Positions 1 to 5,696 of a stretch of DNA of 9,447 nt are shown here, piece by piece. Position numbers and translations under genes: made by a program. Source of the stretch: Solirubrobacteraceae bacterium (GTDB lineage Bacteria > Actinomycetota > Thermoleophilia > Solirubrobacterales > Solirubrobacteraceae); contig JASHQV010000187.1 in the NCBI GenBank assembly GCA_030038955.1, forward strand, positions 1 through 9,447, written 5' to 3'. Under the pieces are notes generated by a model. The model saw only the letters and a list, made by a program, of their open reading frames with translations. It ran no database searches and was not told the origin of the DNA. Each line of letters opens with the position of its first letter. Position 1 is the stretch's first letter.

Positions 1-27
1 CGCCGCGCCGCGGCGCCGCCCCCCGCC

Positions 28-41
28 CCCGCGGTCGCGGG
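28..41 (-). terminator. Possible weak terminator hairpin after the amidase gene
   Basis: A 5-bp perfect stem (CCCGC / GCGGG) with a GGTC loop lies 7 nt beyond the amidase stop codon on the minus strand. There is no T-run after it, and the whole 1-48 margin is so GC-rich that short stems are expected by chance. It is placed where a terminator should be, but the call is weak. Nothing else is recognisable in 1-48. Confidence 0.2.
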
Positions 42-48
42 AGCCCGC

Positions 49-1476
49 TCAGGCTGCCGCCAGCGGCGGGTACAGCCCCGCCCACGGCCGCGCCGCTTCG
101 ATCTGGGCTGCCAGCGAGTACAGCGTCCCCTCCTCGCCGATCCGTCCCGCCAGCTGCACGCTCAGCGGCAGGCCGTCGGCGCCGAACCCGGCCGGCAGCG
201 CGATCGCCGGCTGCCCGGTCAGGTTGAACAGCGGCAGCCACGGGATGAACCGGGCGGCCAGCTCGAACGCGATCGGCGCCGGCTTGCCGTAGCCGCCCAC
301 GGCCGGCAGCGCCGTGCGCGCCAGCGTCGGCGTCAGCAGCACGTCGAACTCGTCCCACAGCGCCAGCACCTGGCTGGACTTGCGCCGGCGCCGGGCGCGC
401 AGCGCCCGGCGCCGGCGCGGCGGCACGAGCAGACGGCCAGCGGCAGCGACCTGCCGCGTGCTCGCCTCGGTCCGCTCGGGGTGCGGCAGCTGCGACAGCT
501 GCTCGTCGACGGCCGCCAGCCACGTCTGCGTGAACTCGACGCTCAGCATCCCGTAGCTCGGATCCCGTTCGACGACGTCGTGCCCGAGCTCGCCCAGCAG
601 CCTCCCGGTGCGCTCCCATGCCAGCCGCTGGTCGGCCGACAGTGGCGCGACCACGCCTGGCGGGACCTTGCGGGAGACGGCGATCCGCAGCCGCGGCGGG
701 TCGCGGCGGGCGGCGGCGCTGAAGCTCTCGGGCGGCGGCGGCAGGTGGTCGACGTCATCGGGCGTGGCGCCTGCGATCACGTCGAGCAGCAGCGCGCTGT
801 CGGCCACCGTGCGAGCCAGCGCCGAGAACGTGCTGAGCCCCATCCACTCCTGCGCGAGCGGCTGCGTGCTGACGCGGCCGCGGCTCGGCTTGATCCCGAC
901 GAGCCCGCAGCACGCCGCCGGGATCCGGATCGAGCCGCCGCCGTCCGAGCCGGTGGCGGCGGCCGCCAGCCCGGCAGCCACGGCCGCGGCCGAGCCGCCC
1001 GACGAGCCACCCGTCGTGCGGCTCGGATCCCACGGGTTGCGGGTGATGCCGCCAGCGTCGGAGGCCGTCCACGGGAAGATCATCAGCTCCGGCACCCTGG
1101 TGATCCCGATCGGGATCGCGCCCGCCGCCCGCAGCCGCCTGACGACCTCGGCGTCGACCGGCTGGGGGGCGTGATCGGTGCCGCACGAGCCGTACGTGAG
1201 CGCCTGGCCTCGAACGGGTTGGTCGTCCTTGACGGCCACGGGGACGCCGGCCAGCAAGCCGGCGTCCCCGGCGCTATCCGCTCCCAGAGCGTCCGCGGCG
1301 GCCAGCGCCTCGTCCGCCATCAGTGTGCGGAACGCGTTCAGCCGCGGGTCGATCCGCTCGATCCGCGCGAGGAACAGCTCGACCAGCTCGCGCGGCGTGA
1401 CCTCGCCGGCGCGGACCGCGGCGGCCAGCACGGCCGGTCCTGCAAACGCCAGCTGCTGATCGAAGACTGCGCTCAC
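49..1476 (-). CDS. Amidase-signature family hydrolase
   Basis: A 475-residue enzyme of the amidase signature family, which hydrolyses carboxamide bonds with a Ser-cisSer-Lys triad. The triad is visible: Lys83 in VPVAVKDD, cis-Ser158 in TTGGSSGGS and nucleophile Ser182 in GSDGGGSIRIPA. The 24-residue Ser-Ser spacing is that of the family. The C-terminal block around residues 422-468 (QPAIALPAG, LPLSVQLAGRIGEE, ARPWAGLYP) is also typical. Length is normal for stand-alone bacterial amidases, including the 6-aminohexanoate-cyclic-dimer-hydrolase-like branch that it resembles most. No signal peptide is seen, so it is probably cytoplasmic. The start is GTG at 1476 with a GAGAG purine stretch about 10 nt upstream. 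It is not GatA of the tRNA amidotransferase in any evident way, since no gatB or gatC is adjacent. The substrate cannot be told from sequence. Residues 353-365 are an odd Arg cluster encoded by a DNA palindrome (see 382-418). It is transcribed divergently from the pyruvate dehydrogenase operon, and no functional link is apparent. Confidence 0.93.
   Translation of the reverse strand: MSAVFDQQLAFAGPAVLAAAVRAGEVTPRELVELFLARIERIDPRLNAFRTLMADEALAAADALGADSAGDAGLLAGVPVAVKDDQPVRGQALTYGSCGTDHAPQPVDAEVVRRLRAAGAIPIGITRVPELMIFPWTASDAGGITRNPWDPSRTTGGSSGGSAAAVAAGLAAAATGSDGGGSIRIPAACCGLVGIKPSRGRVSTQPLAQEWMGLSTFSALARTVADSALLLDVIAGATPDDVDHLPPPPESFSAAARRDPPRLRIAVSRKVPPGVVAPLSADQRLAWERTGRLLGELGHDVVERDPSYGMLSVEFTQTWLAAVDEQLSQLPHPERTEASTRQVAAAGRLLVPPRRRRALRARRRRKSSQVLALWDEFDVLLTPTLARTALPAVGGYGKPAPIAFELAARFIPWLPLFNLTGQPAIALPAGFGADGLPLSVQLAGRIGEEGTLYSLAAQIEAARPWAGLYPPLAAA
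382..418. repeat. 37-bp inverted repeat, 17-bp perfect arms, inside the amidase gene
   Basis: The left arm GCGCCGGCGCCGGGCGC (382-398) and its exact reverse complement (402-418) are separated by only GCA (399-401). Seventeen of 17 arm positions pair. It lies within the amidase CDS and encodes residues 353-365, a PRRRRALRARRRR stretch. In RNA or single-stranded DNA it would form a very stable hairpin. GC-rich Arg codons make partial self-complementarity easy, but a perfect 17-bp arm is more than usual. Confidence 0.85.
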
Positions 1477-1522
1477 GCCCGCAGTCTCTCAATTCCCGTG
1501 TATATAGTCAGGTTGCGTTTCG
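1477..1522. promoter_or_regulatory. Divergent promoter region between the amidase gene and aceE
   Basis: These 46 bp are all that separates two divergent start codons, so both promoters must lie here or reach into the coding regions. The AT-rich TATATAGT at 1501-1508 stands out in this GC-rich window. TATATA reads as TATATA on both strands, so it could serve as a -10 element in either direction. For aceE, a -10 at 1501-1508 puts the transcript start about 8-10 nt before the ATG, giving a very short leader with no clear Shine-Dalgarno (only CAGG at 1509-1512). I find no good -35 box. The amidase side has GAGAG close to its GTG start. Confidence 0.5.
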
Positions 1523-1538
1523 ATGACCGATCAGGTTG
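1508..1538 (+). promoter_or_regulatory. Direct repeat TCAGGTTG flanking the aceE start codon
   Basis: TCAGGTTG occurs at 1508-1515 and again at 1531-1538, 23 bp apart from start to start (about two helical turns), one copy on each side of the aceE ATG at 1523. This arrangement could be an operator, but an 8-bp match this close together may also be chance. It does not resemble the E. coli PdhR site as I know it, and no regulator gene is adjacent. Confidence 0.25.
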
Positions 1539-4246
1539 ACGTAGCCAGCTCCAACGGTGCCTCCGCCGACATCGATGCGGTGGAGACGAGCGAGTGGCTC
1601 GACGCGCTCGACGGCGTCCTCGATCACGACGGCCCGGCCCGCGCGCGGCACATCCTCACACGCGTGGTCGAGCGCGCGCAGCACGCCGGCAGCGGCCCGA
1701 TCGCGACGCTCAACACACCGTACGTCAACACGATCCCGGCCGACAAGGAGTCGCTGCTGCCGGGCGATCCGGCGCTCGAGCGGCGGCTGCGCTCGATCGT
1801 CCGCTGGAACGCGATGGCGATGGTCGTGAGCGCCAACAAGGAGTTCTCGGGACTCGGCGGACACATCGCCAGCTACCAGTCGGTGGCGGTCCTCTACGAG
1901 GTCGGCTTCAACCACTTCTGGCGTGCCCCGGGCGCTGTGGGGGTGGGTGGGCGGGATTCGATTCATGGGGGTGATCTCGTGTTCTTCCAGGGCCACTCCT
2001 CGCCGGGCAACTACGCGCGCGCTTACCTGGAAGGGCGGCTCACCGAGGAGCAGCTGAAGCGCTTCCGCCGCGAGGTCGGCGGCGGCGGGCTGTCGTCCTA
2101 CCCGCATCCGTGGCTGATGCCCGACTTCTGGCAGTTCCCCACGGTGGCGCTGGGGATCGGGGGGATCACGTCGATCTACCAGGCGCGGTTCACGAAGTAC
2201 CTGATCGCGCGCGGCGTGCTCGACGCAGCCGCTGGCACACGCAAGGTGTGGGCATTCCTAGGCGACGGCGAGACCGACGAGCCCGAGACGATGGGCGCGA
2301 TCGGGCTCGCCGGGCGCGAGCACCTCGACAACCTGATCTGGGTGATCAACGCCAACCTGCAGCGCCTCGACGGACCGGTGCGCGGCAACGGCAAGATCAT
2401 CCAGGAGCTGGAGTCGGACTTCCGCGGCGCCGGCTGGAACGTGATCAAGGTGATCTGGGGCTCGCGCTGGGACCCGCTGCTGGCCGCCGACGTCGACGGG
2501 CGCCTCGTGCACGTGATGGAGGAGTGCGTCGACGGTGAGTACCAGACGTTCAAGGCGCGCGACGGGGCGTACGTGCGCGAGCACTTCTTCGGGCGCGATC
2601 CGGTGCTGGCCGAGCGCGTGGCGCACATGTCCGACGACGAGATCTGGCTGCTCAACCGCGGCGGGCTGGACCAGCAGAAGGTGTATGCCGCCTACCACGA
2701 GGCGGTCCGCCACAGCGGCCAGCCGACCGTGATCCTGGCGAAGACGATCAAGGGCTACGGGATGGGCACCTCGGGCGAGGGGCACATGGTCACCCACCAG
2801 GCGAAGAAGATGACCGAGGCGGCGCTGCTCGCCTTCCGCGACCGCTTCGAGCTGCCGCTGACCGACGAGCAGGTCCGCGCGGCCGAGTTCTACAAGCCGC
2901 CTGACGACGCCCCGGAGATGAAGTACCTGCGTGAGTGCCGCGCCGCGCTCGGCGGCTCGCTGCCGGCCCGCCGCCGGCGCGCCGAGCCGCTGCCCGTGCC
3001 CCCGCTGGAGGCCTTCTCCTCACAGCTCGAGGGCACCGGGGAGCGGCAGGTATCGACGACGATGGCGTTCGTCAGGGTGTTGGCGACGCTCCTGCGCGAC
3101 AAGCAGATCGGGCGACGGATCGTGCCGATCGTGCCCGACGAGTCCCGCACGTTCGGGATGGAGGGGCTGTTCCGTCAGGTCGGGATCTACTCGTCGCTGG
3201 GGCAGCGGTACCAGCCCCAGGACGCCGAGCAGCTGATGTTCTACCGCGAGGACGAGCACGGCCAGATTCTCGAGGAGGGGATCACCGAGGCCGGCTCGAT
3301 CTCGTCGTTCATCGCCGCCGGCACGTCGTACAGCGCCCACGGCGAGCAGATGATCCCGTTCTACATCTACTACTCGATGTTCGGCTACCAGCGGGTCGGC
3401 GACCTGATCTGGGCGGCGGGTGACTCGCGCACCCGAGGGTTCCTGCTGGGCGGCACCTCCGGCCGGACGACGCTGAACGGCGAGGGCCTGCAACACGCCG
3501 ACGGCAACAGCCACGCGCTGTTCCCGGTGGTTCCCAACTGCCGCGCCTACGACCCCACGTTCAGCTACGAGGTGGCGGTGATCATCCACGAGGGGCTGCG
3601 GCGGATGGTGGCCGAGCAGGAGGACGTCTTCTACTACCTGACGCTGATGAACGAGAACTACGAGCACCCGGCGATGCCCGCGGGCTCGGAGGAGGGGATC
3701 CTGCGCGGCATGCACCTCGTGCGCGACGCCGGCTCGCCCCGCTCGCGCAAGCCGCGCGTTCAGCTGCTCGGCTCCGGCACGATCCTGCGCGAGGTGCTTG
3801 CCGCCGCCGAGCTGCTGACCGAGCACTGGGGCGTGGTCGCCGACGTGTGGAGCGTCACCTCATTCACCGAGCTGCGCCGCGACGGGATCGCGGTTGAGCG
3901 CTGGAACATGCTGCACCCCACCGCCGAGCCCCGGCGCGCCTACGCAAGCGAGTGCCTCGAGCGGCGGTCGGGGCCGGTGGTCGCGTCGACCGACTACGTG
4001 CGCGCCTTCGCCGATCAGATCCGCCAGTGGGTGCCGCGCCGCTACCACGTGCTCGGGACCGACGGCTTCGGGCGCAGCGACACCCGCCCGGCACTGCGGC
4101 GGTTCTTCGAGGTCGACAGGCACTACGTGGCCGTGGCGGCGCTGAAGTCGCTCGCGGACGAGGGGACGGTGCCTCGCGAGGTCGTCCAGCAGGCGCTCGA
4201 GCGCTACGAGATCGAGATCGACGCCCCGATCCCGACGGAGGCGTGA
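1523..4246 (+). CDS. aceE: Pyruvate dehydrogenase E1 component, homodimeric AceE type
   Basis: A 907-residue thiamine-diphosphate enzyme that decarboxylates pyruvate and reductively acetylates lipoyl groups of E2. Length fits the homodimeric AceE family (about 890-920). Visible landmarks: LGGHIASYQS (111-120), FQGHSSPGNYARAY (155-168), GLSSYPHPWLMPDFWQFPT (189-207), the ThDP/Mg motif GDGETDEPE (248-256) followed by NANLQRLDGPV (276-286), the active-site loop with THQAKKM (424-430; His425 matches E. coli His407), PDESRTFGMEGLF (538-550), EEGITEAGS (584-592) with the conserved ThDP-contacting Glu region, and GTDGFGRSDTRPA (845-857). Similarity looks closest to actinobacterial AceE. Two oddities are an insertion of about 8 residues near 137-148 relative to remembered E. 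coli and M. tuberculosis sequences, and Ala277 where those have Cys in INCNLQRLDGP. The start is ATG at 1523, with little leader. aceF begins 4 nt after the stop, so the genes are cotranscribed. Confidence 0.97.
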   Translation: MTDQVDVASSNGASADIDAVETSEWLDALDGVLDHDGPARARHILTRVVERAQHAGSGPIATLNTPYVNTIPADKESLLPGDPALERRLRSIVRWNAMAMVVSANKEFSGLGGHIASYQSVAVLYEVGFNHFWRAPGAVGVGGRDSIHGGDLVFFQGHSSPGNYARAYLEGRLTEEQLKRFRREVGGGGLSSYPHPWLMPDFWQFPTVALGIGGITSIYQARFTKYLIARGVLDAAAGTRKVWAFLGDGETDEPETMGAIGLAGREHLDNLIWVINANLQRLDGPVRGNGKIIQELESDFRGAGWNVIKVIWGSRWDPLLAADVDGRLVHVMEECVDGEYQTFKARDGAYVREHFFGRDPVLAERVAHMSDDEIWLLNRGGLDQQKVYAAYHEAVRHSGQPTVILAKTIKGYGMGTSGEGHMVTHQAKKMTEAALLAFRDRFELPLTDEQVRAAEFYKPPDDAPEMKYLRECRAALGGSLPARRRRAEPLPVPPLEAFSSQLEGTGERQVSTTMAFVRVLATLLRDKQIGRRIVPIVPDESRTFGMEGLFRQVGIYSSLGQRYQPQDAEQLMFYREDEHGQILEEGITEAGSISSFIAAGTSYSAHGEQMIPFYIYYSMFGYQRVGDLIWAAGDSRTRGFLLGGTSGRTTLNGEGLQHADGNSHALFPVVPNCRAYDPTFSYEVAVIIHEGLRRMVAEQEDVFYYLTLMNENYEHPAMPAGSEEGILRGMHLVRDAGSPRSRKPRVQLLGSGTILREVLAAAELLTEHWGVVADVWSVTSFTELRRDGIAVERWNMLHPTAEPRRAYASECLERRSGPVVASTDYVRAFADQIRQWVPRRYHVLGTDGFGRSDTRPALRRFFEVDRHYVAVAALKSLADEGTVPREVVQQALERYEIEIDAPIPTEA
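1939..1955 (+). other. G-quadruplex-like motif on the coding strand of aceE
   Basis: GGGGGTGGGTGGGCGGG has four G-tracts of three or more separated by single-base loops (T, T, C), the pattern that favours very stable parallel quadruplexes. A fifth tract, GGGGG, follows at 1967-1971. It is on the coding strand, so it would be present in the mRNA. It encodes part of the extra Gly-rich segment of AceE around residues 139-150. Confidence 0.7.
4237..4241 (+). promoter_or_regulatory. Ribosome binding site of aceF, inside the aceE 3' end
   Basis: GGAGG sits 9 nt before the GTG at 4251 and overlaps the last codons of aceE. It is the best Shine-Dalgarno in the operon and fixes the aceF start. Its position suggests that translation of aceF is coupled to termination of aceE. 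Confidence 0.7.
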
Positions 4247-4250
4247 GCGG

Positions 4251-5696
4251 GTGGCCACCGGCGAGCTGGTCTCGGTGGCGGTTCCCGACATTGGCGACTT
4301 CGCCGATGTGCCGGTGATCGAGATCCTCGTCGCCCCCGGCGACCAGGTGGCCGTCGAGGACCCGCTGGTCACGCTCGAGTCCGACAAGGCGACGATGGAC
4401 GTGCCGTCGCCCACGGCCGGCGTCGTGCGGGCGCTGCACGTGTCGGTCGGCGACCACGTGTCGGAGGGGTCGGCGCTGGTCGATGTCGAGCCGGCCGGCG
4501 AGCACGCAGCCGAGCCGGTCGCTCCCCGTCCGACGTCCGCGCTGGCCGATGCGGTTCGGTCCGCGACCGACACCGGAACGCAGGCGGAAGAACGGATGCA
4601 GCCGGCGGTCGAGCAGCCGGCGCGGGCGACGGAGGAACGGACGCAGCCGGCGACCGTGGAGACGGTGCGGGCAGCCGAGCAGCCGTCACGGGCCGTCGAG
4701 CAGCCGGTGTCGGCGACGTCCGATGGAGCGGGCGCGGTCTACGCGAGCCCGTCGGTTCGTCACCTCGCCCGCGAGCTCGGCGTCGACCTCCGTCGCGTCG
4801 CCGGCAGCGGGCGCAAGGGACGGATCACCGGCGGCGACGTGCGTGCCGCGAGCGCCAGTGGCGGCGCCGGCGTGGGTGGCAGCGCCGGCGTGGGTGGCGC
4901 GGTGGCTGGGGGTGGGCCAAGCGGCCCCGCCAGCAGCGGCCACGCCGGCGCGCTCTCCTCCGAGCTCGGGCTTGCGCCATGGCCGCGCGTCGACTTTGAG
5001 CAGTTCGGCCCGGTCGAACGGGTCGCGCGATCGCGCATCCAACGCCTGTCGGCACCGAACCTGGCCCGCAACTGGGTGATGATCCCCCACGTCACCCAGA
5101 ACGACGAGGCCGACATCACCGAGCTCGAGGCGTGGCGCAAGCAGCTCAACCAGGAGCAAGGCCCCGACGGCGTCAAGGTGACGATGGTCTCGTTCCTGGT
5201 GGCCGCATCGGTTGCCACGTTGAAGGCGTTCCCGACGTTCAACGCCTCGCTCGACGGCGAGGAGCTGGTGCTCCGCCGCTACTACAACATCGGGTTCGCC
5301 GCCGACACGCCCGACGGGCTCGTGGTGCCGGTGATCAAGCACGCCGACGCGATCGGGCTGCTGGAGATCGCGCAGGAGCTGAGCGAGCTGTCCGGGCGCG
5401 CTCGTCAGGGCCGGCTGAGTCCAGCGGACATCAGCGGCGGCACGTTCACGATCTCCTCGCTGGGCGGGATCGGCGGGACCTCGTTCACGCCGATCATCAA
5501 CGCCCCCGAGGTGGCGATCCTCGGGGTCACGCGCGCCGTCATGCGACCGGTTTGGGACGGCTCCGCATTCGTCCCGCGGCTGATGCTTCCACTGTCGCTG
5601 TCCTATGACCACCGGGTGATCGATGGCGCCGCCGCCGCGCGCTTCGTCGTGCACCTGGTGCGCGTGCTGAGCGACCTGCGCCGGATCCTCTTGTGA
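4251..5696 (+). CDS. aceF: Pyruvate dehydrogenase E2, dihydrolipoamide acetyltransferase
   Basis: A 481-residue E2 core enzyme that transfers the acetyl group from lipoyl-lysine to CoA and scaffolds the complex. Domain order: one lipoyl domain (about 5-80, lipoyl Lys46 in ESDKATMDV); a Glu/Gln/Pro/Ala linker (about 82-160) with 15-residue repeats; a peripheral subunit-binding domain (about 164-199, ASPSVRHLARELGVDL then GSGRKGRITGGDV); a second, Gly-rich linker (about 200-235, repeated AGVGG); and the catalytic domain (about 250-481). The catalytic motif DHRVIDGA (453-460) gives His454 and Asp458. Also visible is FTISSLGGIGGTSFTPIINAPE, typical of the acyltransferase core. The GTG start follows a GGAGG, and the stop overlaps the lpdA start by 4 bp. 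A single lipoyl domain is at the low end for AceF, since E. coli has three. The neighbouring E1 of pyruvate type supports acetyltransferase over 2-oxoglutarate or branched-chain E2. Part of its lipoyl domain is identical in DNA to that of lpdA. Confidence 0.96.
   Translation: MATGELVSVAVPDIGDFADVPVIEILVAPGDQVAVEDPLVTLESDKATMDVPSPTAGVVRALHVSVGDHVSEGSALVDVEPAGEHAAEPVAPRPTSALADAVRSATDTGTQAEERMQPAVEQPARATEERTQPATVETVRAAEQPSRAVEQPVSATSDGAGAVYASPSVRHLARELGVDLRRVAGSGRKGRITGGDVRAASASGGAGVGGSAGVGGAVAGGGPSGPASSGHAGALSSELGLAPWPRVDFEQFGPVERVARSRIQRLSAPNLARNWVMIPHVTQNDEADITELEAWRKQLNQEQGPDGVKVTMVSFLVAASVATLKAFPTFNASLDGEELVLRRYYNIGFAADTPDGLVVPVIKHADAIGLLEIAQELSELSGRARQGRLSPADISGGTFTISSLGGIGGTSFTPIINAPEVAILGVTRAVMRPVWDGSAFVPRLMLPLSLSYDHRVIDGAAAARFVVHLVRVLSDLRRILL
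4293..4402 (+). repeat. 110-bp direct repeat, copy 1 (aceF lipoyl domain)
   Basis: This block is identical base for base to 5726-5835 in lpdA, an offset of 1433 bp. It covers most of the lipoyl domain, including the codon for the lipoylated Lys46. Mismatches appear immediately outside on both sides: three in the 9 bases upstream, and many downstream. Both copies are in the same reading frame. The identical protein stretch is slightly longer, at 42 residues (AceF 11-52). Confidence 0.97.
4587..4652 (+). repeat. 45-bp in-frame repeat in the E2 linker
   Basis: GAAGAACGGATGCAGCCGGCG (4587-4607, 21 bp; shown here as the repeat start) recurs at 4632-4652 with two changes, 45 bp (15 codons) later. 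It encodes EERMQPA and EERTQPA in the flexible linker after the lipoyl domain. Related EQP units follow up to about 4710. Such linkers often expand by in-frame duplication, and the effect is probably only on arm length. Confidence 0.6.
4863..4898 (+). repeat. Two 18-bp tandem units coding for a Gly-rich linker
   Basis: The unit GCGCCGGCGTGGGTGGC plus one leading base occurs at 4863-4880 and 4881-4898, with 17 of 18 bases identical. It encodes (G/S)AGVGG twice, in the linker between the subunit-binding domain and the catalytic core of AceF. E2 inner linkers are more often Ala/Pro-rich, so the Gly/Val composition is a little unusual. Confidence 0.7.

Noticed and set aside
49..1476. GatA subunit of the tRNA amidotransferase
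   Set aside because: No gatB or gatC is nearby, and the signature region and C-terminal block fit stand-alone amidases better.
481..1539. Long plus-strand open frame opposite the amidase gene
   Set aside because: Its translation is Arg/Ala-rich with no recognisable domain, and the minus-strand frame carries a complete amidase. It is a shadow frame typical of high-GC DNA.
1951..1966. tRNA T-arm-like TTCGATTC in aceE, with a similar CGATTCC near 7758
   Set aside because: G53 is missing, the flanking bases do not pair as a T-stem, and no acceptor or anticodon arms can be drawn at either place.
3020..3826. Minus-strand open frame opposite aceE
   Set aside because: It has no family motif and is fully explained as the antisense of conserved AceE sequence.
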